A stretch of 64,000 nucleotides of DNA, from assembly GCF_014145635.1 (NCBI RefSeq), contig NZ_JACHTC010000001.1:186001-250000 (forward strand), written 5' to 3'. This stretch comes from Myroides sp. WP-1. Its GTDB lineage: Bacteria > Bacteroidota > Bacteroidia > Flavobacteriales > Flavobacteriaceae. Position 1 is the stretch's first letter. Each line of letters starts with the position of its first letter. Shown one piece after another: positions 25,182-34,281 of the stretch. Made by a program: the position numbers and the translations under genes. The notes under the pieces are model-generated. The model was not told the origin of the DNA, did no database searches, and saw only the letters and a program-made list of their open reading frames with translations.

Positions 25182-27167
25182 ATGAAACATATAGATTATA
25201 ACCGAAAAGACCTATCAGATCAAACCCTAGTTGATTTGTATAAAAGGCTGTTGAAACCAAGAATGATTGAAGAAAAGATGCTTATTTTAATCCGTCAAGG
25301 AAAAGTGTCGAAATGGTTTTCTGGAATTGGACAAGAAGCAATATCGGTAGGTATTGTAGCTGCTTTAGAGAACGATGAGTATGTGTTACCTATGCACCGT
25401 AATTTAAGTGTTTTTACCTCTAGAGATATTCCATTGTACCGTTTGTTTTCACAATGGCAAGGAAAGGGAGAAGGTTTTACAAAAGGAAGAGATCGCTCGT
25501 TCCACTTCGGTACACAAGAGTTTAATATCGTAGGGATGATTTCGCATTTAGGTCCACAATTAGGTGTGGCAGACGGAATTGCCTTAGCACATAAATTGCG
25601 AGAAGAAAAGAAAATTACCGCTGTATTTACAGGAGAAGGCGCAACTTCAGAAGGAGATTTTCACGAAGCGTTAAACGTAGCTTCCGTTTGGGACTTACCT
25701 GTGTTATTCGTTATTGAGAATAATGGTTATGGTTTATCAACACCAACAAACGAGCAATACCGTTGTGAGCACTTAGCTGATCGTGGTATTGGATACGGAA
25801 TGGAAAGCCATATCATTGATGGAAATGATATCTTAGAAGTATATACAAAGATTGATGCATTGGCAAAATCAATGCGCGAAAACCCACGTCCAGTGTTAGT
25901 GGAGTTCTTGACTTTTAGAAGAAGAGGACACGAAGAAGCAAGTGGTACAAAATACGTTCCACAAGAATTGATGGACATGTGGGAGAAGAAAGATCCGGTT
26001 GAAAATTACCGCGCTTACTTAAAAGAAATTGGTGTTTTGACAGATGCCTTAGATGAGGAAATCAGAGCAGCATTCAAAAAAGAAATAGATACCGATTGGA
26101 AACGCACCCAAGAAGAGGAGCCAATCCAAGCGAGTATGGAAACAGAATTAAACGATATGTATGCGCCATTTAACTACGAACACGTAGAAGCAAGTGGGGA
26201 GATGAAGAACATTCGCTTAATTGACGCAATCTCAGAAGGATTAAAACAGTCGTTCGAGAAACACCCAGAGTTAATCATCATGGGGCAAGATATTGCAGAA
26301 TACGGAGGAGCATTTAAAGTAACCGACGGATTCGTAGAGCAATTTGGTAAAGGACGTATCCGCAATACGCCAATTTGTGAGAGTTCAATCGTTTCTGCTG
26401 CCATGGGATATTCAATTAATGGAGGAAAAGCGATTATGGAAATGCAATTTGCCGATTTCGTTTCGACTGGATTTAACCCAATTGTAAACTATTTAGCAAA
26501 AGTACATTACCGTTGGAATGAAAAAGCCGATGTAGTGGTGCGTATGCCATGTGGTGGTGGAACACAAGCAGGTCCATTCCACTCGCAAACCAATGAGGCT
26601 TGGTTTACAAAAACGCCAGGATTAAAAGTGGTTTATCCTGCATTCCCAGTAGATGCGAAAGGATTGATGAATACAGCAATTAATGATCCTAACCCAGTTA
26701 TTTTCTTCGAACACAAACAATTGTACAGAAGTATTTACCAAGATGTACCAAGTAACTACTATACCATTCCATTTGGTCAAGCGGCTTTAGTAAAAGAAGG
26801 ATCAGACGTGACGATTGTATCTTTTGGAGCAGGAGTTCACTGGGCATTAGAAACGCTGGAGAAACATCCAGAGATCAAAGCAGATTTGATAGACTTGCGT
26901 ACCTTACAACCTTTAGATACAGAAACTGTATATAAATCAGTAAAGAAAACAAATAAAGTTATAATTTTGCAAGAAGACACTCTATTTGGAGGTATTGCAA
27001 GTGACCTATCAGCAATGATTATGGAAAACTGTTTTGAACACCTAGACGCACCAGTAAAACGCGTGGGAAGTATCGAAACAGCCATCCCATTTGTGAAAGC
27101 TTTAGAAGATCAATATTTGCCAAAAGGTAGATTTGAAGCAGCGCTTTTAGATTTATTAGCGTACTAA
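25182..27167 (+). CDS. Fused 2-oxoacid dehydrogenase E1 alpha/beta (branched-chain type)
   Basis: The E1 component decarboxylates 2-oxoacids with thiamine diphosphate and passes the acyl group to E2. In this 661-residue protein the alpha part (about 1-335) has the TPP motif beginning GEGATSEGDF at 151 and ending ENN at 179-181, and the beta part (about 345-661) carries MGQDIAEYGGAFK, MEMQFADF and EDTLFGG. Alpha/beta fusion is common for branched-chain 2-oxoacid dehydrogenase E1 in Bacteroidota. A role for 2-oxoisovalerate would supply isobutyryl-CoA to the valine operon at 41-50 kb. Pyruvate as substrate is not excluded. Confidence 0.85.
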   Translation: MKHIDYNRKDLSDQTLVDLYKRLLKPRMIEEKMLILIRQGKVSKWFSGIGQEAISVGIVAALENDEYVLPMHRNLSVFTSRDIPLYRLFSQWQGKGEGFTKGRDRSFHFGTQEFNIVGMISHLGPQLGVADGIALAHKLREEKKITAVFTGEGATSEGDFHEALNVASVWDLPVLFVIENNGYGLSTPTNEQYRCEHLADRGIGYGMESHIIDGNDILEVYTKIDALAKSMRENPRPVLVEFLTFRRRGHEEASGTKYVPQELMDMWEKKDPVENYRAYLKEIGVLTDALDEEIRAAFKKEIDTDWKRTQEEEPIQASMETELNDMYAPFNYEHVEASGEMKNIRLIDAISEGLKQSFEKHPELIIMGQDIAEYGGAFKVTDGFVEQFGKGRIRNTPICESSIVSAAMGYSINGGKAIMEMQFADFVSTGFNPIVNYLAKVHYRWNEKADVVVRMPCGGGTQAGPFHSQTNEAWFTKTPGLKVVYPAFPVDAKGLMNTAINDPNPVIFFEHKQLYRSIYQDVPSNYYTIPFGQAALVKEGSDVTIVSFGAGVHWALETLEKHPEIKADLIDLRTLQPLDTETVYKSVKKTNKVIILQEDTLFGGIASDLSAMIMENCFEHLDAPVKRVGSIETAIPFVKALEDQYLPKGRFEAALLDLLAY

Positions 27168-27194
27168 AAAGAAAGAACTACACAACATACATAT

Positions 27195-28148
27195 ATGAGT
27201 AACACAATCACACAGACTAATTTTAAATTTCCAAACCAAAAAAGTGTATACCACGGAAAAGTAAGAGAAGTTTACACCATTGCAGACCAAGTTTTAGTTA
27301 TGGTAGCAACGGATCGTTTATCTGCTTTTGACGTAATTATGCCCAAAGGGATTCCGTACAAAGGACAAATATTGAATCAAATTGCAACGCGATTCATGCA
27401 AATGACAGCGGATATCGTTCCAAACTGGCTAATTGCTAGTCCTGATCCCAATGTTGCAGTAGGGCATATTTGCGATCCTTTTAAGGTGGAAATGGTGATC
27501 CGAGGTTATTTAGCCGGACATGCAGCTAGAGAATACAAAGAAGGAAAACGAGTATTGTGTGGTGTTGCGCTACCTGAAGGGTTAAAAGAAAACGACAAAT
27601 TGCCGCAACCCATTATTACGCCTTCAACAAAAGAAGAGTTAGGGTTACACGATGAGGATATCTCAAGAGAAGATATTTTGGCACGTGGTATCGTTTCAGA
27701 AGAAGACTACCTTGTTCTCGAACAGTATACAAGAGCCTTATATCAAAGAGGAAGTGAAATTGCGGCGCAAAGAGGATTGATTCTCGTTGATACAAAATAT
27801 GAATTTGGTAAAACCAAAGAAGGAAAGATTGTATTGATTGACGAAATTCACACTCCAGATTCTTCGCGTTATTTCTATGCAGAAGGGTATGAAGAACGCC
27901 AGGCAAAAGAAGAACCTCAAAAGCAATTGTCAAAAGAATTCGTGAGACAATGGTTAATTAGTCACGGTTTCCAAGGAAAAGAAGGACAACAAGTGCCCGA
28001 AATGTCCGACGAATACATTCAAACCATTTCAGAACGCTATATTGAGTTGTATGAACATATTTTAGGAGAGCCCTTTGTAAAAGCAGATGTTTCAAATATC
28101 GAACAGCGAATTGAAACGAATGTAGTGGCTTTTTTGTCTAAAATTTAA
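27195..28148 (+). CDS. purC: Phosphoribosylaminoimidazole-succinocarboxamide synthase
   Basis: SAICAR synthetase joins aspartate to CAIR with ATP in purine synthesis. The 317-residue protein has the signatures [32 protein letters not shown] and [11 protein letters not shown], then [12 protein letters not shown]. Its length matches the longer bacterial/fungal form rather than the 240-residue E. coli form. It lies 27 bp after the E1 gene and 14 bp before a nitroreductase, so it may be cotranscribed although functionally unrelated. Confidence 0.96.
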   Translation: MSNTITQTNFKFPNQKSVYHGKVREVYTIADQVLVMVATDRLSAFDVIMPKGIPYKGQILNQIATRFMQMTADIVPNWLIASPDPNVAVGHICDPFKVEMVIRGYLAGHAAREYKEGKRVLCGVALPEGLKENDKLPQPIITPSTKEELGLHDEDISREDILARGIVSEEDYLVLEQYTRALYQRGSEIAAQRGLILVDTKYEFGKTKEGKIVLIDEIHTPDSSRYFYAEGYEERQAKEEPQKQLSKEFVRQWLISHGFQGKEGQQVPEMSDEYIQTISERYIELYEHILGEPFVKADVSNIEQRIETNVVAFLSKI

Positions 28149-28162
28149 AAAGAATAAAGACC

Positions 28163-28798
28163 ATGACATTATTAGATAATTTAAAATGGCGTTACGCTAC
28201 AAAGCGCTACAATAGCGCAGTTAAGTTAGAAGATGACAAAGTAATGCAAATTGTAGAGGCAGCTCGTTTAGCGCCGACTTCATCTGGATTACAGCCTTTT
28301 GAAATGGTTTTAATTAAAAATCAAGAAGTAAAAGAGCAGTTATTTCCAATAGCAATGAATCAGATGCAGATCAAAGAGTGTTCGCATTTGTTGATTTTTG
28401 CCGCTTGGGATAGTTATACGGATCAAAGAATAGATTCTGTTTTTGATAATATGGAGGCAATCAGAGCCTTGCCAAAAGGGGAGATGAATGATTTTAAAAA
28501 TAGCATTAAAGCTAATTTTAAAGGTCAAACACAAGAGCAACAATTTCAACATGCAGCCAGACAGGCTTATATCGCTTTTGGTATGGCTATTGCCGCTGCA
28601 GCAGAGTTGAGAATTGACGCTTCTCCGATGGAGGGCTTCCACAATGATCAGATGGACGCGTTCTTAGGACTAGATAAAAAAGGACTGAAGAGTGTTACTA
28701 TTCTAGCACTAGGAGAAAGAGACCCAGAAAATGATTGGTTAATGCCAATGAAGAAAGTGAGATTTTCTTTAGCATCGATGTTAACCGTTATCGAATAA
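28163..28798 (+). CDS. NAD(P)H-dependent nitroreductase-family oxidoreductase
   Basis: An FMN-dependent oxidoreductase of 211 residues in the NfsB/FRase I group. The N-terminal FMN phosphate motif WRYATKRYNS is at residues 9-18, followed by EAARLAPTSSGLQPFE (residues 32-47), and the C-terminal VTILALGERDPENDW region contributes to flavin binding. The physiological electron acceptor is unknown; such enzymes reduce quinones, nitroaromatics or flavins. It follows purC by 14 bp and ends with a strong terminator, so it is the last gene of this unit. Confidence 0.88.
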   Translation: MTLLDNLKWRYATKRYNSAVKLEDDKVMQIVEAARLAPTSSGLQPFEMVLIKNQEVKEQLFPIAMNQMQIKECSHLLIFAAWDSYTDQRIDSVFDNMEAIRALPKGEMNDFKNSIKANFKGQTQEQQFQHAARQAYIAFGMAIAAAAELRIDASPMEGFHNDQMDAFLGLDKKGLKSVTILALGERDPENDWLMPMKKVRFSLASMLTVIE

Positions 28799-28802
28799 AT
28801 TA

Positions 28803-28838
28803 AAAAAAGCCTTTGTTGATTTAAACAAGGGCTTTTTT
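28803..28838 (+). terminator. Terminator after the nitroreductase gene
   Basis: AAAAGCCTTTGTT pairs with AACAAGGGCTTTT (one wobble/bulge) around loop GATTTA, followed by TTTTTT. Between here and 29034 nothing but AT-rich DNA with a near -7 box (TATATTCG at 29001-29008) is seen. Confidence 0.85.
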
Positions 28839-29034
28839 GCTTTTAGCGCTTTGAGGATTTAGTAATCAAAAGCTTTTTTTTAAGACTAGATTTTTAAATT
28901 CTCATTTTTTTTGCTCTTTTAGTTTTTAAAACTTAAAATAATAGTGTGCTAATTCTCAATATTACTGCGGTTTAAATTAGCTTTTTTGTTTGGATTATTT
29001 TATATTCGTATCCTGTAAAATATTAGATTACGCG

Positions 29035-31440
29035 ATGAGTCAAAATAAAAAAAACACAGCACTTTCTTTTGAAGATTTTAAGAAAGAGGTTATTCAAGAT
29101 TATACAATTGCAAAGATCAGTAGAGAATGTAGTTTACTAGGTCGTCGTGAAGTTTTAACAGGTAAGGCTAAGTTTGGGATATTTGGAGATGGAAAAGAGG
29201 TACCTCAGTTAGCAATGGCTAAAGCTTTTCAGAATGGAGATTTTAGATCAGGGTATTATCGTGATCAAACCTTCATGATGGCAATTGGTCAGTTAAATAT
29301 CCAACAGTTTTTTGCTGGTTTATTCGGTGATGCCAATATTGAAAATGACCCCATGTCAGGTGGACGTCAGATGGGAGGGCATTTTGCTACGCATAGTTTG
29401 GATGAAAATGGAAAGTGGAAGAAGCTAACAGAACAAAAAAACTCAAGTGGAGATATTTCACCTACAGCAGGTCAAATGCCTCGTTTACTTGGACTTGCGC
29501 AAGCTTCGAAGTACTATAGAGCAATTCCAGAAGCAGATCAAAACCAACAGTTTTCAGTTAGTGGAAATGAGGTAGCTTGGGGAACAATCGGAAATGCTTC
29601 TACATCAGAAGGATTGTTTTTTGAGACAATTAATGCTGCTGGTGTATTGCAAGTTCCGATGGTAATGAGCGTTTGGGATGACCAATATGGAATTTCAGTA
29701 CACGCAAAATATCAAACTACAAAAGAGAATATTTCAGAAATATTAAAAGGTTTCCAACGCGACGAGCATGGAAATGGATATGAGATTTTACGCGTAAAAG
29801 GATGGGATTATCCTGCTTTGGTTGAAACGTATGCTAAAGCATCTCAAATTGCTAGAGAAGAGCACGTTCCTGTACTAATTCACGTACAAGAATTAACACA
29901 ACCACAAGGGCACTCAACTTCAGGATCGCATGAGCGTTACAAAAGCAAAGAGCGCTTAGCTTGGGAGGCAGAACAAGATTGTATCTTGCAAATGAGAAAT
30001 TGGATGATCGAAGCCAATATCGCTACTGCTGAAGAGTTAGACGTACTTGATAAAGACTTGAAAAAACAAGTATTGGACGGTAAAAAAGAGGCTTGGAAAA
30101 ATTATTTAGACCCAATTATTGCAGAGCGCAATGAACTAGTTGCTGTTTTGCAACAAGTAGCTGCTCAGAGTCCAAATAAAGTATTTATCGAAAAACATAT
30201 CGCTGACTTACAAGAGCTTAAAGAACCAATTCGTCGTGATGTTTTAATTGCAGCACGTAAAGTATTGCGTTTGATTGTACAGGAAGGAAGCAAAACGCTT
30301 TTACTTCAATTCATCGAGAAATACTATGCAGCTGTACAACCTAAATATAGCTCACATTTATTTTCAGTTTCTGATGAAAAAGCACAAAATATTCAAGAAG
30401 TTGCTCCTACCTATGATGTAGATGCAGAAGAAGTAGATGCGCGTGTAATTTTACGCGATAACTTTGATTATATCTTGGCTAATCACAAAAACGTAACTGT
30501 TTTTGGTGAGGATTCAGGAAATATTGGAGACGTTAACCAAGGTTTAGAAGGTTTACAAGAGAAACACGGAGAAGAACGTGTAACTGATACAGGAATTCGC
30601 GAGGCAACAATTTTGGGACAAGGAATTGGAATGGCTATGCGTGGTTTACGCCCAATAGCCGAAATTCAATACCTAGACTATTTGTTGTATGCGATTCAAA
30701 TTATGAGCGACGACTTAGCTACTTTGCAATACAGAACAGTAGGTCGTCAGAAAGCACCGTTAATCGTGCGTACTCGTGGACACCGTTTAGAGGGAATTTG
30801 GCATTCAGGATCTCCAATGGGAATGATTATTAACGCCATCCGCGGCATGCATGTTCTAGTTCCTAGAGATATGACTAAAGCAGCTGGATTCTATAACACA
30901 CTATTGGAAAGTGATGAACCTGCTTTATTGATTGAATGTTTAAACGGATATCGTTTAAAAGAAAAAATGCCAAACAACATTGGGCAGTTTAAAACAGCAA
31001 TCGGTGTTGTAGAAACCATTAAAGAAGGAACAGACTTAACGATTCTATCCTATGGATCTACTTTGAGAATTGTAGAACAAGCGGCTAAAGAATTGATGGA
31101 AGTAGGTATTGATGTTGAAATTATTGACGCACAATCACTGTTGCCATTCGATATCAAACACGATGTAGTGAAGAGTTTAGCTAAAACCAATCGCTTATTG
31201 GTGGTAGATGAAGACGTTCCTGGTGGAGCATCAGCTTACTTATTACAACAAGTGTTAGAAGTTCAAAAAGGATATCGTCATTTAGATAGCGAACCGCAAA
31301 CGCTAACATCCAAAGAACACAGACCAGCTTATGGAACGGACGGAGACTATTTCAGCAAACCATCTGCAGAAGATGTATATGAAAAAGTATATGATATCAT
31401 GCATGAAGTAAATCCAACAAAATTTCCAAAACTATACTAA
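29035..31440 (+). CDS. Fused alpha/beta 2-oxoacid dehydrogenase-like TPP enzyme
   Basis: An 801-residue relative of E1 alpha/beta fusions widespread in flavobacteria. The alpha half contains SGGRQMGGHF, then GTIGNASTSEGLFFE and a WDDQYGIS segment. At the TPP/Mg site the usual GDG...NN appears as GNA...DD, a departure from the classical motif. The beta half (about 480-801) has VFGEDSGNIGDVNQGLEGL and VVDEDVPGGASAYLLQQ. About 90 extra residues lie between the halves. The ATG at 29035 is preferred to the earlier one at 28990 because the added residues are not protein-like. Exact substrate unknown. Confidence 0.78.
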   Translation: MSQNKKNTALSFEDFKKEVIQDYTIAKISRECSLLGRREVLTGKAKFGIFGDGKEVPQLAMAKAFQNGDFRSGYYRDQTFMMAIGQLNIQQFFAGLFGDANIENDPMSGGRQMGGHFATHSLDENGKWKKLTEQKNSSGDISPTAGQMPRLLGLAQASKYYRAIPEADQNQQFSVSGNEVAWGTIGNASTSEGLFFETINAAGVLQVPMVMSVWDDQYGISVHAKYQTTKENISEILKGFQRDEHGNGYEILRVKGWDYPALVETYAKASQIAREEHVPVLIHVQELTQPQGHSTSGSHERYKSKERLAWEAEQDCILQMRNWMIEANIATAEELDVLDKDLKKQVLDGKKEAWKNYLDPIIAERNELVAVLQQVAAQSPNKVFIEKHIADLQELKEPIRRDVLIAARKVLRLIVQEGSKTLLLQFIEKYYAAVQPKYSSHLFSVSDEKAQNIQEVAPTYDVDAEEVDARVILRDNFDYILANHKNVTVFGEDSGNIGDVNQGLEGLQEKHGEERVTDTGIREATILGQGIGMAMRGLRPIAEIQYLDYLLYAIQIMSDDLATLQYRTVGRQKAPLIVRTRGHRLEGIWHSGSPMGMIINAIRGMHVLVPRDMTKAAGFYNTLLESDEPALLIECLNGYRLKEKMPNNIGQFKTAIGVVETIKEGTDLTILSYGSTLRIVEQAAKELMEVGIDVEIIDAQSLLPFDIKHDVVKSLAKTNRLLVVDEDVPGGASAYLLQQVLEVQKGYRHLDSEPQTLTSKEHRPAYGTDGDYFSKPSAEDVYEKVYDIMHEVNPTKFPKLY

Positions 31441-31450
31441 TAATAAGATA

Positions 31451-31477
31451 AAAACCTCTCAAATTGAGAGGTTTTTG
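31451..31477 (+). terminator. Terminator after the 801-residue TPP enzyme
   Basis: AAAACCTCTC (31451-31460), loop AAATT, GAGAGGTTTT (31466-31475), then T residues, 10 bases after the stop. Confidence 0.88.
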
Positions 31478-31637
31478 TTTATTTGATAATTTTTGCCTTT
31501 ATATTATGAGGGTAAAAACTATTTTTTTAATTTGTATATTAAATAATTCTACCTGTTTTTGAAAAAAAGCAAATAGAAATTAATCGTTAAATAGAGAAAT
31601 TCTCTCTTATTTATTATGAAAGCATACAAAATATGAG

Positions 31638-31645
31638 TAATTTTG
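31638..31645 (+). promoter_or_regulatory. TAnnTTTG box before the oxoamine synthase
   Basis: TAATTTTG, an exact -7 match, lies 28 bp upstream of the ATG. No TTTG at -33 is evident. Confidence 0.5.
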
Positions 31646-31673
31646 CAATTGTTTTTTTAAACATAGTTATATT

Positions 31674-32939
31674 ATGGTAAATGATTTATTTGACAGAATA
31701 CAGAAGAATAAAGGACCTTTAGGAAAATGGGCGTCTCAAGCTGAAGGATATTATGTTTTTCCTAAACTTGAAGGACCTTTATCAAATCGTATGATGTTTC
31801 ATGGAAAAGAAGTAATCAACTGGAGTATCAATGATTACTTAGGGTTGTCAAATCATCCAGAAGTAAGAAAGGTAGATGCTGAGGCTGCAGCAGAATATGG
31901 TGCGGCATACCCAATGGGAGCTCGTATGATGTCTGGGCATACTACGGTACACGAACAACTTCAAGATGAGTTAGCTGCTTTTGTAAAAAAGGAAGCTGCT
32001 TATTTATTAAACTTCGGTTACCAAGGAATGGTGTCTATTATTGACGCATTAGTAACAAAGAATGACGTAATTGTTTACGATGTTGATTCGCATGCTTGTA
32101 TTATTGATGGAGTGCGCTTGCATATGGGAAAACGCTTTACGTACAAACACAACGATATCGAAAGTTTTGAAAAGAACTTAGAGCGTGCTACTAAAATGGC
32201 TGAAACCACTGGTGGAGGTATTTTAGTTATCACAGAAGGAGTGTTTGGAATGCGTGGACAGCAAGGAAAACTGAAAGAGATCGTTGCGTTAAAAGAAAAA
32301 TATAACTTTAGATTACTAGTGGATGATGCGCACGGTTTTGGTACGTTAGGAGCAACTGGAGCTGGAGCTGGAGAAGAACAAGGATGTCAAGATGGTATTG
32401 ATGTTTATTTCTCTACATTTGCAAAATCAATGGCTAGTATCGGTGCATTTGTTGCTGCTGATAAAGATATTATCGATTATTTAAAATACAACTTACGTTC
32501 ACAAATGTTCGCTAAATCATTGCCAATGATTTTTACAAAAGGGGCATTGAAACGTTTGGATCTATTGCGTACACAACCTTCTCTTAAAGCAAAATTATGG
32601 GAGAATGTAAATGCTTTACAGAATGGATTAAAAGATAGAGGTTTTAATATTGGAGATACCAATACATGTGTTACACCTGTTTACTTAGAAGGAAGTATTC
32701 CTGAAGCGATGGTAATGGTGAACGATTTACGTGAAAACTACAATATTTTCTTATCTATCGTTGTATATCCTGTAATTCCAAAAGGAATTATCTTGTTGAG
32801 AATGATTCCTACGGCTATGCATACCATGGAAGATATTCAAGAAACATTAGCTGCTTATGAGGCAATCCGTGAGAAATTAGAAAACGGAACGTATAAACGC
32901 ATTGCGGCTGAAACTACAGTAGATGTATCTAATGCATAA
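31674..32939 (+). CDS. Alpha-oxoamine synthase-family PLP enzyme
   Basis: A 421-residue fold-type I PLP enzyme of the group that condenses an amino acid with an acyl-CoA or acyl-ACP (KBL, AONS, SPT, cysteate acyltransferase). It shows NDYLGLSNHPE (53-63), GARMMSGHTTVHEQL (82-96), the cofactor aspartate in LVDDAHGFG (215-223) and the Schiff-base lysine Lys251 in FSTFAKSMASIGAF. The 45-residue N-terminal extension is longer than in AONS. In flavobacteria such an enzyme could form the sphingoid or sulfonolipid base, but glycine C-acetyltransferase activity is also possible. It is monocistronic. Confidence 0.82.
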   Translation: MVNDLFDRIQKNKGPLGKWASQAEGYYVFPKLEGPLSNRMMFHGKEVINWSINDYLGLSNHPEVRKVDAEAAAEYGAAYPMGARMMSGHTTVHEQLQDELAAFVKKEAAYLLNFGYQGMVSIIDALVTKNDVIVYDVDSHACIIDGVRLHMGKRFTYKHNDIESFEKNLERATKMAETTGGGILVITEGVFGMRGQQGKLKEIVALKEKYNFRLLVDDAHGFGTLGATGAGAGEEQGCQDGIDVYFSTFAKSMASIGAFVAADKDIIDYLKYNLRSQMFAKSLPMIFTKGALKRLDLLRTQPSLKAKLWENVNALQNGLKDRGFNIGDTNTCVTPVYLEGSIPEAMVMVNDLRENYNIFLSIVVYPVIPKGIILLRMIPTAMHTMEDIQETLAAYEAIREKLENGTYKRIAAETTVDVSNA

Positions 32940-32958
32940 TTAGATTCTAAATAGTATA

Positions 32959-32991
32959 AAAACTCGAAACTTTGGTTTCGAGTTTTTTTTT
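32959..32991 (+). terminator. Terminator after the oxoamine synthase
   Basis: A perfect 12-bp stem (AAAACTCGAAAC / GTTTCGAGTTTT), loop TTTG, and a T run. Confidence 0.92.
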
Positions 32992-33311
32992 GTTTTTACA
33001 AAACGTATAACAGTTGTAGTTGCTTTTGATTGACAACTACTAGCCTGTTTGAACAACCCTCTGTCTAAGTAGTTCTTATTCATAAAAAGTTAAAGTAAAA
33101 TATTCTTTGAAAAATATTTGATATTTTTATATTTATTAGTAAATTTTATTATCTTTTGGTTATTTTTGTGTAAAAAATAATTTACAAAGCTGATTCAAAA
33201 ATAATTATCCCTATATTTGTTAACATAATTAAATTAATTTTAATTAAAATTAAATAAAATAATATACATACGTTTTAACCTAGTTGATGCGTTATAGCTA
33301 TAAAGAAAGAA
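32992..33311. other. AT-rich intergenic region
   Basis: About 320 bp with no reading frame or structure I can support. The sequence becomes almost pure A/T around 33110-33270 and probably holds the promoter of the following lipoprotein gene. Confidence 0.4.
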
Positions 33312-33803
33312 ATGAAAAGGAACAATTATATTTGGATTGTGGCATTGGGGATTGTACTGGCACAGTGTACAGGCGAAAAGAAGGAGGTGATCAATACGGC
33401 ATCTGTTGAACAAACGGATGGAATAAAGTTATATACGGTAACTACAGTTCCCTTTATTGAAAATAAGAATTATGTACTCAAGAAGGAAATAAAGAGCAAT
33501 GGAGTGCAACATGTTAAGATTACAACTAAAGCGCATTTTGATCGTTTGTTTAACCAAAACAAAAATAGTCAGATAGGGGAAGAAGTTGATTTTTCTAAAT
33601 CATTCGTACTTGCTTTGGTGGGTATTCCCAGTACACTAGAAACATCTTTTTCCATTACAAGTTTGAAAGAGAAGGATGATTTCATTGAATTGACGTATTG
33701 CTTGGAAGAAGAGGAAAATGAATTAGCTCAAGCGGTTTATCCGTATGCTATTTTAGTGGTCGATAAAAAGTTTAATAAAGATATTCGCTTTTTGATCGAA
33801 TAG
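33312..33803 (+). CDS. Hypothetical lipoprotein, possible PrcB-like domain
   Basis: A 163-residue protein with a signal sequence and lipobox LAQC (Cys19). The mature part has an alpha/beta pattern: an AHFDRLFNQ helix, DFSKSFVLALVGIP strand, and SITSLKEKDDFIELTYCLE hairpin. That layout resembles the small domain often described as PrcB C-terminal, but the similarity is by eye and weak. No neighbours share its transcript, as a strong terminator follows. Probable location is the periplasmic face of a membrane. Confidence 0.6.
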   Translation: MKRNNYIWIVALGIVLAQCTGEKKEVINTASVEQTDGIKLYTVTTVPFIENKNYVLKKEIKSNGVQHVKITTKAHFDRLFNQNKNSQIGEEVDFSKSFVLALVGIPSTLETSFSITSLKEKDDFIELTYCLEEEENELAQAVYPYAILVVDKKFNKDIRFLIE

Positions 33804-33831
33804 CTTGAGTGAAAATGCATAAACTAATGTA

Positions 33832-33865
33832 AAAAAGGTTCAACCAACTGGTTGAACCTTTTTTT
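33832..33865 (+). terminator. Terminator after the lipoprotein gene
   Basis: A perfect inverted repeat, GGTTCAACCA / TGGTTGAACC, extended by A/T pairs, with a 2-base centre, followed by a T run. Confidence 0.9.
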
Positions 33866-34075
33866 GTGCTAAACATTTCTGTGTGTATAATCAGTTAACA
33901 AGATGATTAACAATTGCTTACTCGTGTTAAAAATAAATTGAAACAAAGCTTTGGTATTGTTGTTGCTTTTAAATTACTATTTACCCTTGTTTTTTAATTC
34001 GATTATATTCATTAATTTAAATCAAAAATAGGGTGTAAAATGCTAGTTAGTTTGAACGATTTATGGTGTTGTGGT

Positions 34076-34225
34076 ATGAGTAAAAATAGAATTGCTGTCA
34101 TAGGAGGGATTTTTTTAATTGTATTGATCTGTGCCTTTGTGGTTTGTGAGTATAATCCCCTCTTTTTGTTGTTAATAGGTCCAGGTTTGTTTGCAATAAG
34201 CAAACGAGTAAAGAAGAAAGAATAG
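34076..34225 (+). CDS. Small membrane protein
   Basis: A 49-residue frame from the ATG at 34076 (MSKNRIAVIGGIFLIVLI...), with two hydrophobic segments (about 5-20 and 25-40) and a basic tail (KRVKKKE). It could also start 12 codons upstream at 34040, but those residues are less typical. A strong terminator directly after the stop supports that it is a real transcription unit. The function is unknown. Confidence 0.5.
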   Translation: MSKNRIAVIGGIFLIVLICAFVVCEYNPLFLLLIGPGLFAISKRVKKKE

Positions 34226-34230
34226 AAAAC

Positions 34231-34266
34231 ACAAAGGGCATTTCAAATCCGAAATGCCCTTTGTTT
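34231..34266. terminator. Two-way terminator
   Basis: ACAAAGGGCATTTC (34231-34244) and GAAATGCCCTTTGT (34251-34264) form a perfect 14-bp stem between the small membrane gene and the convergent transporter gene. Confidence 0.9.
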
Positions 34267-34281
34267 CTATATGGTAAACTT

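Noticed and set aside
25182..31440. Two fused E1 genes as a recent duplication
   Set aside because: They differ in length, TPP motif and domain spacing, so they are old, separate families.
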